A stretch of 64,000 bases of DNA from Symbiodinium natans (lineage: Eukaryota; Sar; Dinophyceae; Suessiales; Symbiodiniaceae). The stretch lies in the NCBI GenBank assembly GCA_905221605.1, contig CAJNDS010002434.1:124001-188000 (forward strand). Direction: 5' to 3'. The position numbers were made by a program, and so were the translations under genes. The notes under the pieces were generated by a model that did no database searches, was not told the DNA's origin, and saw nothing but the letters and a program-made list of their open reading frames with translations. Below, in pieces: positions 42,625 to 53,056 of the stretch (the first letter of the stretch is position 1; each line of letters opens with the position of its first letter).

Positions 42625-42845
42625 ACGCCCCCCAACCCCCCCCCCCCCCCCAACCCCCCCCCCCCAACCCCCCCCCCCCCAACCCCCCCCCCAACCCCCA
42701 ACATTCCCCCAACCCCCCCCAACCCCCCCAACCCCAACCCCCCCCCCCCCCCCAACCCCCCCCCCAACCCCCCCCCAACCCCCCTCCAACCGCCCCCCAA
42801 CCCAACCGCCCCAGCCCCCCCAACCCCCCGCAACCCCCCCCGCTT
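42625..42845 (+). repeat. ~215-bp C-tract array (C4-C14 separated by AA)
   Basis: An almost pure run of poly-C blocks separated by AA dinucleotides; the minus strand is G-blocks separated by TT. It ends exactly where a repeat unit of the neighbouring array resumes (CCCGCTTCTTTAAGGCCGTG). It thus looks like an expansion of the C-run that every unit of that array carries. Pro/Asn-rich and Gly/Trp-rich ORFs of 92-131 codons across it are artefacts. Confidence 0.9.
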
Positions 42846-42849
42846 CTTT

Positions 42850-43735
42850 AAGGCCGTGCAAGCTGTTTTCAAAGCATAGAGGATTGAAATGCCCGAGCAC
42901 AGCAGAGCCCTTGCCCTTTCGTGTACTTTCCTCCTTGCCATGGCCTGGCCTTGTTTGCACTTAACCGCTGGCTTATTCTTCGCAACTCTTCCTTATGACC
43001 ACGACGAGCTTAGATTAGGACTGGCTCACGGCTGTTAGGGGTGCGGCCTATGTCCTATGGATCGCTCCGATTCTCCTTGGATGCCAGCTCACCTACACGT
43101 GGGCTTACCCTCTTCGCCTTGGAGATATTTCAGCATTTCTTCAATCGGAATCTCTTTTAGCCCTGGAGGACTGAATATATGCGCTATGACAGCCAGGTCT
43201 CTTCTTTCTCTACTGGGCTCACGTACTGCTGCAGGCTGCCTGCCTCCAGGAGGTGGGCCGGGACGCCGCCGCGGTCAAATAGTACGGTGCTTGCCATGGT
43301 TATGGACATCTCTTTCTTCTGCGAGACCCACATCATTCCAATGGAACACTTACGTTATGAATTCCACTTCCACTACCACTACTTTCCGCGATGTGGGCAG
43401 AGTGTGTGGCGACCAAAATCAGCAAGCTCATGGGGCTCTGAGATACATACGCGTGATCGCAGTCTTACATGTTACAGCTTCTCCTTTATGGGGCACGTCT
43501 CCCTGCGACCCACGGAGACTTTTACAGGCCCAGCCCCCGATCGGTCCGACTCCAGCTTATCCGGAGCTTAAGGTTACCCTCCTGGTTTTGGCAGTTTTCT
43601 GTTTTCCTTATTCTCATCGTTGAATTGCTCTGCCTTTGTTCGCCACTAGTCGTAGCTCCCTCAGTTCACATCCTCCGTTCAAAGCTGGGAGCTGATGGGA
43701 CTCAGATTGAGGCCTTGCGCAGTCAAAAAAAAGAG
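42850..43735. other. No supported gene
   Basis: Plus-strand frames of 90-188 codons overlap here without any recognisable domain. I cannot support a gene. Confidence 0.4.
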
Positions 43736-43737
43736 GA

Positions 43738-44660
43738 TTGAAACCCATCATGCCACTTGTTTCGAAGCATATGAACGATGGAAACCCATGAAGCAAGCGT
43801 TGTGTTGCAAACGGGGGGCTGCGCCCCCCGCTTCTTTAAGTCGTGCAAGCCTTTTGCAAAGCATAATATGAACGGTTAGAAACACCCCCGCTTCTTGAAG
43901 CCGCGCAATCTTTTTTGAAAGCATGTGAAGGATGGCAACCCATCATGCCACTTGTTTCGAAGCATATGAACGATCGAAACCCATGGGGCGCGCATTGTGT
44001 TTGCAAATGGGGGGGGGGGGCTGCGCAACCTTCCTGCTTTTTTTTTGCCGCCCAAGCCTTTTTCAAAGCATATGAACGGTAAACGCCCATCAGGCCACTT
44101 TTTTCAAAGCATATGAACGATTGAACCCATGATGCGAGCGTTGTGTTTGCAAATGGGGGGAGGGGGGGCTGCGCCCCCCCCCCCCCCAGATGCAAGCTTG
44201 TTTCAAAGCGCATTAACGATCGAAAGCCGTCGTGCGAGCATTGTGTTGGCTGCGTCCCCCCCAACCCCCCCGCTTCTTTCAGCCGTTCAAGTTTTTTCTC
44301 ACTACCCCTCCGCCTTTTTTAGTACTGCAAGCTTGTTTCAAAGCATATGAACGCTTGGCAGCCATCATGCGAGCATTGTGGGCTGCGTCCACCCCAACCT
44401 CCGCCCCCCCCGCGCTTCTTGAAGCCGTTCCAGGTTTTTTTCCAAGCGTAGGAAAGATTGAAACCCATCATGCCTTTTCTTTTAGGCGTATGAACGATTG
44501 AAGCCCATGATGCGAGCGTTGTGTTTGCAAAGGGGGGGGGGCTGCGCCCCGCCTTCGCCCCAACCCCCTCGTTTTCCAAGCTTCATTCAGAGCGTATGCG
44601 TCTTTTTGAAACCGAGCACTGTGTTTGCCCCCCAACTCCCGCCTTTTAAAAGCCGTGCAA
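43738..44660 (+). repeat. ~100-bp tandem repeat with GGGGGGCTGCGCCCCCC hairpins
   Basis: About nine degenerate units: AAGCATATGAACGAT, GAAACCCATGATGCGAGCGT, TGTGTTTGCAAATGGGGGGG, CTGCGCCCCCC and GCTTCTTTAAGCCGTGCAAGC. The G-run, CTGC and C-run form a potential hairpin in each unit. Run lengths vary widely between units. Confidence 0.85.
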
Positions 44661-44724
44661 GCTTGCGAGCAACATTTATAAGAATTCCTACGAGAAGTTA
44701 CGAGAAGCAGTGCGAATCCTATGA

Positions 44725-44872
44725 GGATATGGAGGGAATGGAGGTTTTCGTAGGAAAAACAAAGAAAATGGACCAGTTCCCATGAAAATATAGAGGGAAT
44801 GGAGGTTTTTCGGAAAACACAAGAAAATCGACCAAATCCTATGAAAATTTAACAGGGAATGTAGCCTTTTCC
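44725..44872 (+). repeat. ~62-bp tandem repeat, about 2.5 units
   Basis: TATGAGGATATGGAGGGAAT...GGAGGTTTTCGTAGGAAAA...AGAAAATGGACCA, repeated with decay. Confidence 0.75.
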
Positions 44873-44874
44873 TA

Positions 44875-44965
44875 GGAAGACCAGGGGACCAGCAGAGGCA
44901 GCAGGAGACCAGGGGACCAGGGGACCAGGGGACCACGAAAAAAATACCAAATAAAAGGAAAAAAA
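44875..44965 (-). repeat. Right arm of the large inverted repeat
   Basis: AGGGGACCAG units, then GGACCACGAAAAAAATACCA and AAAAGGAAAAAAAG. The reverse complement matches the order of elements at 42186-42345. Confidence 0.7.
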
Positions 44966-44969
44966 GTGC

Positions 44970-45690
44970 TGGGCTCAGCGTCGCTCAGGGTCACAGGTTG
45001 ATTCTCATAGCACCAGTGTGGAGCCAACTTTTGTGAATGCATTAGGCCCGTCGCAAACCGCGGCTGAGATTTTGGCCGCGAATGCTGCTCCACATGTGAT
45101 GGCAAATTACCGAAGGAACTGTTGCGCACTCACTGGCATCCGGTTTGCGCATGGGCAGCCGGTCCTGAATTAACTTGATGGCAGGCGTTTCTCGGAAATG
45201 CCGTGCGTGTGCTTAGTGGCTGGCGTGCGATTAAGCCCTGCGGTAACGACTTGCTTCGCTGCCGAAAGGATGCTTCTGTCGTTTTCCCTGCAGCGCTGGA
45301 TGCCCTTTCTTGCTTGGGCTTTGCCCGCTCTGCCGTCTCCGGAGGGGCGTGCCGAGGAGTGGACCTACCAGGCAGACATTCACCGCCGTCTGACCTGCTT
45401 CATACCTCACTTGGAAACGCGAGGTCAACGACTTTCTTCTAACGACTGGCCGTGTGAGTCCGTGCAATGTCGAGAATACCTCGCGAGAACACCTAACGTG
45501 GGATGAATTGATTCGAGGAGGTCTGGCCCCCGGCGCGGAAACAGCTGATTCAGTGGCGATGATCATGTCCACTTGCCGAGCAAACGCCGCATTTTTTCAT
45601 TCGCAAAAGGCGGGTAAGCCTGATAGGACCCACGAGCCTGAGTGCGGAAAGCAGTCACCCATGACGCAGATATAACGAGGAGTCAACGAA
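44970..45690. other. No supported gene
   Basis: Short overlapping ORFs only. Confidence 0.45.
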
Positions 45691-45699
45691 ACGTCGGCG

Positions 45700-46375
45700 C
45701 GCGGGCGGAAAAGAGGTTTTCGTTTCGCACGAACGCCGCGTCCTGTGGAGTTCCCCTTAGCTTGATTCCCCCCTGGCTTGACGGATTCGGAGCCGCGGAA
45801 CGCCACGTCGAACGCCACGGCGGCACGCGTCCCGTGGAGTTCCCCCTTAGCTTGACGGATTCGGAACGCCGCGGAACGCCACGTGGAACGCCACGGACGC
45901 ACGCGTCCTGTGGAGTTCCTTCCCCCTTAGGTTGACGGATTCGGAACGCTGCGTGGCGTAACGTCACGTCGAACGCCGCGGAAGCGCGCCCTGTCGAGTT
46001 CGGAACGGCGCGTGAAACGCCACGGCGGCACGCGTCCTGTGGAGTTCCCCTAGCTTGACAGATTGGGAACGCCGGAACGCCACGTGGAACGCCACGGCGG
46101 CGCGCGTCCTGTGGAGTCACGGCGACACGGCGGCACGCGTCCCGTGGAGCTCCCCCTTAGCTTTCGGAACCCCTTAGCTTGACGGATTCGGAACGCTGCG
46201 AAACGCCACGTGGAACGCCGCGGCGGCGCGCGTCCTGTGGAGTTCCCCTATAGCTTGACGGATTCGGAGCGCCGCGGAACGCCACATCGAACGCCGCGGC
46301 GGCGCGCGTCCTGTGGAGTTCCCCCTTGGCTTTGACGGATTCGGAACGCCACGGCGGCGCGCCCCTTAACAGCAT
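45700..46375 (-). repeat. ~77-bp minisatellite (CTTGACGGATTCGGAACGCC)
   Basis: About eight units carrying CTTGACGGATTCGGAACGCC, GGAACGCCACGTCGAACGCC and CGTCCTGTGGAGTTCCCC. Unit starts near 45777, 45854 and 45932, and near 46254 and 46332, give 77-78 bp. A few units are shortened. Arg-rich minus-strand ORFs are artefacts. Confidence 0.85.
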
Positions 46376-46396
46376 GCATTACGCCGCTCGCGGATG

Positions 46397-46497
46397 CTTG
46401 CGAACGCTTTGCGAACGCTTTGCGAACGCTTTGCGAACGCTTTGCGAACGCTTTGCGAACGCTTTCCGAACGCTTTCCGGACGCTTGCGAACGCTTC
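46397..46497 (+). repeat. 11-bp tandem repeat (CGAACGCTTTG)n
   Basis: About nine units, the first six perfect and the last three with CC and GG variants. Since 11 is not a multiple of three, every frame yields the same 11-residue repeat cycle, which produces long ORFs on both strands. Confidence 0.9.
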
Positions 46498-46499
46498 GC

Positions 46500-47210
46500 G
46501 GACACAACGCAACGACGTTTGGCAACCTCCCAACCCCCAGACCCCCAACTTTAAGGCGGGAACGCTTCTGCGGAGCATTCGGGAAAAAGTGACGGCAAGG
46601 TAGTGGGCTTGGTGCCTGAGTTAGTGCATCCTCGTCCGGGAGCCGATAGCCGATAGCCTTGCTGTTGGGTGTCGGACGTAAACGTTTTTGTGCCCGAGTG
46701 CTCACCGGGTTCGGCTAAAGATCCCGGCAAATGATTTGCCTCCGGGTCCGTGTTGGGCATTCTTCCTTGCTGGTTTGTGGTCGAGGACCCCGAGCGCCTC
46801 GACCGTCAGCAGGTTAACGCGGAGTGAGAGTGCCAGGCAGCCAGGGGGCGGCGGGAGTACGGTGTACTCCAGGCGCCGCTCCTTCAGGCCAACAGCCAGC
46901 AGCCGGCGTGATGATTCGCAACGGTTTGGCAGCTCACGGCAGCCCCGGGCGGCGGTAGAAGGTTCGACTCCGGACGCCGCTCTCCGCAGGCGGACAGCGG
47001 CTGCAGGCAATTCCAGGGTCGGGAGGCGTCGGCCGGAAGTGCGAAGTCACAGGGCGAGCGGTGCTCGCGGAACCTGTGACCGACATGCCCGGCGTCGCAC
47101 TGCCGCAGTGGTGTGTGGCACTTGTCCTTGCTTTCGTCGTTTCGTGTTGTTGTTTTTTGTTGCTGTTGGTCGTTGTGTTGCTGTGGCTGGCTCTTTAGGC
47201 TTTGCCTCGC
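46500..47210. other. No supported gene
   Basis: An open plus-strand frame of 278 codons crosses this part (46688-47524). Its composition is Arg/Ser-rich and it runs straight into simple repeats, so I do not support it as a gene. Confidence 0.4.
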
Positions 47211-47211
47211 C

Positions 47212-47272
47212 TCCCTCACCTCGCCTCGCCTCGCCTCACCTCGCCTCGCCTCACCTCACCTCCTCACCTCAG
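47212..47272 (+). repeat. (CCTCG/CCTCA)n pentanucleotide repeat
   Basis: About eleven CTCGC/CTCAC units, all pyrimidine except one position. Confidence 0.85.
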
Positions 47273-47714
47273 ACTGATTCGCCGGTATTCGTGCTCAATC
47301 GTTCCACTCATGCGACCCTGCGTGTAGGAGTGGTACGAAAAACCAAGCGCAGTGTTCGCTTGCCTTCCACTCAGGGCGAGCCTCCTGGCAGGAGCGCAGC
47401 GTGTGTTGGGGAAGGCGAAGTCGTGTGCGTGGAAGCTTCTTGCGCTGTCGGCGACCTGCGGCGATTCGTACCCTCGCCTCGCTCGCGGACATGTCGTGAT
47501 CGCAGGCCAGCGCAAGAGGGTTGACGAAGTAGCGCCTCCTCCATCACTCTGACTGGCCTGCAGCGCTGCCGGTAGCAAACGCATCTGCACGAATGCGTGC
47601 GGGCACGTTCAGGATGTCGTTGCGCGGTGTGGGCGGGCGGGGTCCCGATTTCATTCGCGCGGATGGAGAGGGCTCCCTGAACCAGTTGCCCAAACTGGCC
47701 GATTTGCAGCGCGC

Positions 47715-48300
47715 GCGGCTGTTGCTCCTGGCCTGGTGCTGCTGGCGCTGCTTGCTGCTTGGGTGCCTTGCTTTGCTGGTGCTGCTTGGCACTGGCCCGG
47801 CGCTGCTGGTGCGGTGCCCTGCGCTGGTGCTGCTGGTTGCTTGCTACTTGCTTGCCCTAAGTGTTTGGCTGGACTTGGCTGCTGGTGCTGGGGTGCCCCG
47901 CCGGTGCTGCTTGCTATTTGGGGCTTGCTACTTGGTGCCCTGACTGGTGCTGCTGTTGCTGCTTGCCCGCCCTGGCCTGCCTCGCTTGCTACTTGCGTGC
48001 CCTGCTTGGGCCTGGACCCGCTGGTGCTGCTTGCTGTGCGGGTGCGCTGGTGCCTTGCGCTGGCAGGTGCTGCTTGCTACTTGGGCGTGCCTTGCTACTT
48101 GGGTGCCCTGCAGGTGCTCCTTGCTACTTGGGTGCCCTGCCTGTGCTGCTTGCTACTTAGTTGCCCTGCTGGCCTGGTGCTGCTGGTGCTGCTTGCTGCT
48201 TGGGGTGCTGCTGGCTGGTGCTAGTTGGTACTTGGGGCTGCTTGCTACTTGGGTGCCCTGCTTGCTGGGCTGCTTGGGTTCTCTGCTGGGCTGGTGCTGC
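47715..48300 (+). repeat. Degenerate minisatellite (GCTTGCTACTTGGGTGCCCTG)
   Basis: Irregular repeats of TGCTGCTTGCTACTTGGGTG and CCCTGC at roughly 25-40 bp. It generates Leu/Ala/Cys/Trp-rich plus-strand frames resembling membrane proteins. Regular recurrence at the DNA level in all frames argues against a gene. Confidence 0.75.
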
Positions 48301-48309
48301 CTCTTGAGG

Positions 48310-48315
48310 GGCCTG

Positions 48316-48369
<54 letters not shown>

Positions 48370-48380
48370 CTGCTGCTTCT
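48310..48380 (+). repeat. (CTG)n trinucleotide repeat
   Basis: About 22 CTG/TTG/CTT triplets, 17 of them a perfect CTG run. It reads poly-Leu, poly-Ala or poly-Cys on plus and poly-Gln or poly-Ser on minus. Confidence 0.9.
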
Positions 48381-48387
48381 TGGCCAA

Positions 48388-48492
48388 TACATCGCCTATG
48401 GCCTAACCTATGGCCCAATGAATTTTCCCTATGGCCTAACTCATTCTGCGTTAAATGGAGAGCCATAGGTTCGGCCATAGGTTAGGCCATCG
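48388..48492. repeat. Inverted CCTATGGCC repeats
   Basis: CCTATGGCC(T/C)AA recurs three times between 48392 and 48440, and its complement GGCCATAGGTTAGGCCAT follows at 48468-48490. A cruciform-capable arrangement directly after the CTG run. Confidence 0.6.
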
Positions 48493-48494
48493 GC

Positions 48495-50050
48495 TGGGAA
48501 CAACGACGCTGCGCGCTTTGGAAGCCTGCCAAAAACCTTGGAAAGCCCACAGGTGCCGAGACTAGGCCACGGGCCTTGAATTAGGCCATAGGAAAAAAAC
48601 GAAGTTTTTTGGGGTTTTATCTTCAATGCAAGGCGCAGGGCCTCGCGCAAGCTCAATACCAGCATCCCTGGGTGCACATGAACAGGTTTTCGGTGGTGCT
48701 ACACGATTGCGAAGGTCAGGCCCCGGAAATGTACAATCCGGGAAGTCTCGAATGTGCAACGGCCTGTCTGCACATGCGCGCTTTTGACCCCTTCCAGCAC
48801 AAGTCGATCCTATGCTGGGTGGCAGCGGGCTGTCACGGCTTGTCTGGATGCCGCAGCCGTGCTTTCTGACCTATAGACCAGGCTTTGCGCCGCGCATGTT
48901 ATCCCAGTCGCGTTTCGGAAAATAGGCGAATTATGGCTTTTGAAAATAGGTTGTAACTGGAAGCCATGGGCCCTGGCAGCTCCCGCGCCCGCACCGCGTG
49001 CGCGCACCCGTTGATGGCCTCGCTTAGCGGGGGGCTGCGTTGAGGGTCGGCGTCGACGGGCAGGCAAGACAAACACAGCACATTGCACGTGGTTTTTTTT
49101 CGTAGCCCTCGTCGGTCGCGCGGCGGCAACAAGTTTGCGCCGCCCTGAGAGCTCGCGAGCGCCGCGTTCGATGTAAATATCCGCATTGTTTGTGACAAGA
49201 CCACTTCCTTGGAGGACCCAATCTTGGAATTCACCTTCCGCCGTTTCTTGCGATCCGTTGTTGGATTGGGCGACCTTGGCGGCGGATCTGCATGTGTGGC
49301 ACAGACGTGTTTTCGAACAAAATGTGCTCAACAAAATCGATGCGTGGTTGAAATGGTGCTCGCAAGCGGAGGACATCGACGCCTCTACCACGAGGGCAGC
49401 GCCGCGGGGCAAGTGGGAGGGGTAACCGAAGTCAGCGAAGAAACATGACTCGGCACTGTTCGTCCCGCGCTCCGGTGTCAGTGTTTTTGGTCAAAACGCC
49501 AATGTTGACGGCCAGTCCCCGGTTGTCAGCGACCTCTGGCCGACGCGGCCGAAGGCAGGAGCCCCTGCTGCGTGTCCCCCTGGTTCGCCTTCGTCTGGGG
49601 ATGCGCCCAGTAGATGGCTCTCGAAGCCCGGGCCGCACAGCTCCCACAGTGCATTGGTCGGGTGTGGTGGTGGGATTTGGTGGGAAGGCTAGGGATGGCC
49701 GCCTGGTTGCTGCTCCGGGGGTTGAGCCCGCAGTCATCCTCGCAAGTTCCGCACGGCACGAGGCGGCGAAACGTGTTTTGGCCTGCGCTGGCGGGGGGCC
49801 TGTGGAACCGCAGGCCCTGGCGACGCAAGCGGGCATCTTGCCAGAGGAGCTCCTGCGCCGCTTGCTGACGGAAGGAGCCGACTCATGATGACATCAATAA
49901 TCAATGTTGAACGCGCCAGTGTCTCCGTGCGATCAACGCGTCTCCTAGGCCTGTGTATAGATCGGACTTGCGCAAACTCGACGTTGCTCAGGGGCGGATG
50001 TTACGTGGTGTCGTTGGCGCACCATCTGGCACAGACTAGTCCGCAGAATG
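48495..50050. other. No supported gene
   Basis: Many short overlapping frames. The frame ending at 49888 (about 60 codons, EAAKRVLACAGG ... LRRLLTEGADS) is protein-like but too short to assign. Nothing else is recognised. Confidence 0.35.
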
Positions 50051-50054
50051 GCAT

Positions 50055-51440
50055 GTGATCTTGCATGGTTGGAACCGCCGTGTTTCAGAGCAGATACAAG
50101 CATGCAACATTTCGACATGGTCTGACCGATGCTTGCGCTCTTATTGGCGATTTGCGCAACATGTGGTTTCGCTACCTGGATCGGTGGTGCGCGCGGTTGC
50201 TCCGGCTGTTCTGCGCTTCGCCGCGGGCGCAGTACCTCCTGCGAAACGTCCGCCCGAGCTCGCCGCTGACTACGCGCGCTCACACGACGATGAGGTCTGG
50301 CGCACCCTCCTCGAGCTTGTGGGCCTCGACCCTGGGGACGTTGCCAGTCACCAGCGCGCCTGGGACATCGCGTTCTTGCCAGTGCGCTTGGGAGGCCTGG
50401 GCCTGTTCGCTGCAGGGCGCGGTTCCCCGGCGGCCTATTGGGCTGCGTGGGCAGATGCATTGCCCGCAGGAACTCGCGGCCCGTGCACGGCGGGCGCACC
50501 CTGCTTGCAGGACGCCCTTACCGCCCAGGGCTTGTCAGACAGGCCAGCTTGGCGAGCGTGTGTCGACAGAGCGCGGCCGCCACTCGAACCCGCAAATGCG
50601 CCGGGTCTTGGGGGATCGGGCGGGCAACGGGGGGATCGGGCGGGCAACCTAGTGCAGCTCTCGCACCTCACACGTCCTTCCGAGAATACACGCTGCGCAC
50701 GGCCTACGGGCAGGTCTCCAGCACTTGGCCGCCTGCATGCTGCTCCATCGTGCCGCTGGCCAGAGCCGCATCCCCCCTGCCGAACTCGAACAAAGATGTG
50801 CGTTTTTCCGCAGTGGAGCTTGGCGGTCCCTCTTCGCTGCTGCTGATGCGGCCTTGCGCGTGCCTGCACCCGATGCTGCCAGCGCTGGCCGTGCTGCCAG
50901 GAGGCTCGTGCTGCCAGGGCATTAACGCTCGTTCACTTGGCTGAGCTGTTTGCTGCTGGGCGTGCCGTTGTTTCCGAGCCTCTCGCGCCCGGCACCCCCG
51001 AGACGCTGCGCGAGTTGCAGGACGCTGCAGACCGCAAGTCCGTATATGCGCCGCTCGGGGAAGACCTGCTTGCGTTCCAGCCGGAGCATGCCTGCAACTT
51101 GCCGCTGCGTTCCTTCCTCACGCCCGGCGGGGCGGCTGCAGGTCCGTCTGGTGCCACCACTGAGCAGTTGAGCATCCTACTTGGCCATGAGGAGGACTGT
51201 ACGCTCCTGCACCACTCCGCTGAAAATCGCGCACGCGGAGCCCATCCGCGCTTCCATCCAGTTGGGGACGTGCGGCGCCGGCTTGTCGGCCAGCTGTACT
51301 TTTCCCAGCTCCAGGATGCTTGCTTGCATTTCCAATATGGCTTGAGCACGCGCTGGCACTGAGGCCCTTGTCCGGGTGCTGCGCGCTGCCTCTGAAGTCG
51401 ACCCACGGGCAAAAGTGCTCTCCATCGACGCAAATGGAGC
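50055..51440 (+). mobile_element. Non-LTR retrotransposon pieces (family 1): post-RT fragment then RT N-terminal fragment
   Basis: Piece 1 (50055-50650) reads WDIAFLPVRLGGLGLF, then SPAAYWAAWADALP and further decayed sequence. This is the post-RT 'GGLGLR' region. Piece 2 (about 50937-51440) reads LRSFLTPGGAAAGPSGATTE, then QLSILLGHEED, a ...VRRRLVGQLYFSQLQ block, FQYGLSTR and VLRAASEVDPRAKVLSIDA. This is the start of an RT domain, and Asp of SIDA is the usual first catalytic Asp position. The order post-RT then RT shows two separate insertions. A frameshift near 51360 separates STR from the following frame. Confidence 0.65.
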
Positions 51441-52878
51441 GTGTGCTTGGCCCTCTTTTGTTTACATTTTGTTCAACAGCATTTCCACGACTGTGCGCGG
51501 GGCTTGCCCTGGTGTGACCCTTGGTGGCCCCGGCTCACCCAGAGTCACGCTGTTGCTGTATGCTGACGACTTGGTAGTGTTGGCAGACCGCCCTGCGGAT
51601 TTGCAACGTGCGTTCGATGCCATTGGGGCGTGGGGCACCCGTTGGAGGTTCTCCTTTGGGATTGGGCCTGACAAGACTGCTGTCTTGGTTGTGGGTTGTA
51701 GGACGCATAATTTCAACTTCACCCTTCATGATGTCCCCGTGCCCGTGGTTTCGGAGTATTGTTACTTGGGCGTCGTTTTCCAATCTTCCCGAAAGTGGAA
51801 CAAGCACGGTGAACGTGTCTATGCAAACAGTAACCGCAAATTTCATCAGTTCCTGGCATGGGCGGAGAATCGCCAACTGCACACAGGTTTTCGGTGTAGC
51901 TTGTTCCATTCATACGTGCTCCCGTGTTTGTTGTACGGATGTCAATTCCTCGGTGCCCGCCCTGTGGCCCTTTTTGACAAGGAAGCTACGGCAGTGGGGC
52001 CGTCGCTTATTGCAGTGGCCTTCTGGGGCTCCCGGCGCGGCCGTGTCAGGTGAGTTAGGTTGGGCCCCCTTTCGCCACGAAGTGTTGAAGAGCCAGTTCA
52101 GTTTGTTTGGGCGTTTATGCTCTGCGAATCCAACTGGCAGCCAGAGGGGTCTTGCTGCACGAGTCTTTCGCTATGCTTTGGGCCAGCAAAGCTCTTGGGC
52201 GCGGGAGGTCGCTGATGGCATGGCTGTGGCATCCATGCGCCGCATGTGTGGGGAGTGTCGCCGGGCAGCAGCGGTAGTGCTGGGGCAGCAGCGGTAGTGC
52301 TGTGGCAGCGCTGCATGTGTCCCGCCTTGGATCGGCATGCTGCTGTTGCCCGTCATGCTGAAGTCGCGGCTGTGCCGTCACTGCGTCTTTTCGCCGAATG
52401 GTATCCCTGGCTGAACTTTTGCCCAGCTGTCCATAGCTCACGGGTGTCCACTTCCATTGTTCGCGAGTGGACGCTGGCCCGTTGCGGTCATCACCCATTC
52501 CTTGATGGACGTTCTGCTCGTCACAGGTCTCAAGCTCGGCCATGCTTATCTGGTGCTGCGGCGTGGAGTCTTGTTCACGCGCTGCGCTCTTGCCCCCTCT
52601 TTGTACCGTGGTGACGGGCATGGACGCACCGCTCCCACGTGTCTGTTGAGCAGCTGCCTGACGACGCGTTTTTGCGTCTGCTCTTCTCACCGCAACATCC
52701 GTGCAACACTGTAGGCCCTTTGTCAGCCCACATGCACTTTGTGGCTGGCGTGTGTCAAGCTCTGCTGGAAGGCTTGAATCTATGATGTGAGGTGGCTTAC
52801 CTTCTCAGTTTGTGTATATATGTCGATATCGTTTTGTTTCACTTTGTACTGACCGCAAGACGGTTGTTTCAGGACTCA
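51441..52878 (+). mobile_element. Non-LTR retrotransposon (family 2): RT palm to 3' end
   Basis: From about 51455 the frame encodes the RT C-terminal half: FVYILFNSIS, RVTLLLYADDLVVLADRP with the catalytic YADD (~51.56 kb), RWRFSFGIGPDKTAVLVVG and SEYCYLGVVF. A thumb/linker rich in Trp and Phe follows. After a frameshift near 52020, the sequence continues as ELGWAPFRHEVLKSQFSLFG, then (in another frame) a degenerate REWTLARCGHHPF-type zinc region at 52.46-52.6 kb. The element ends with TGTGTATATATG and TGTACTGACCGCAAGACGGT (52810-52866), shared with the 9.7-10.45 kb copy. At least three frameshifts make it inactive. Confidence 0.75.
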
Positions 52879-52989
52879 TGCTGCTTGCAGGAGTCCCCGG
52901 GATCTCCAGCCCCATGCTTGCCGATGGGCCGTAGCAGCATGTACGACTCTACAAATTATGCTCGCAAAAGCTTCACGGACCCTTGAGAG

Positions 52990-53056
52990 GTAGGACCAGG
53001 AAGGCACTGACGGCCGGGACTCTGGATTGCCGGTAAAAAGGTGCGTGCAAAAAATT
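52990..53056 (+). mobile_element. Very short 3' end of a family-1 element
   Basis: GGTAGG...GCACTGACGGCCGGGACT...CCGGTAAAAAGGTGCG...AAAAAA parallels the 3' end of the 12.9-kb copy (GGTAGG...GCACTGGGACC...CCGTAAAAAGGCGCG). Only the last ~65 bp of such an element would be present. Confidence 0.4.

Noticed and set aside
42524-42960. Gly/Trp-rich and Pro/Asn-rich ORFs
   Set aside because: They are translations of the poly-C/AA tract and have no independent support.
46930-47010. tRNA-like GGTTCGACTCC word
   Set aside because: No matching acceptor stem, D-arm or anticodon arm could be placed around it.
46688-47524. 278-codon plus-strand ORF
   Set aside because: Arg/Ser-rich, no domain, and it passes straight through the CCTCG microsatellite.
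47736-48224. Leu/Trp/Cys-rich ORF resembling a multi-pass membrane protein
   Set aside because: The DNA is a degenerate minisatellite, and other frames across it give similar repetitive peptides. The hydrophobicity comes from the repeat unit.
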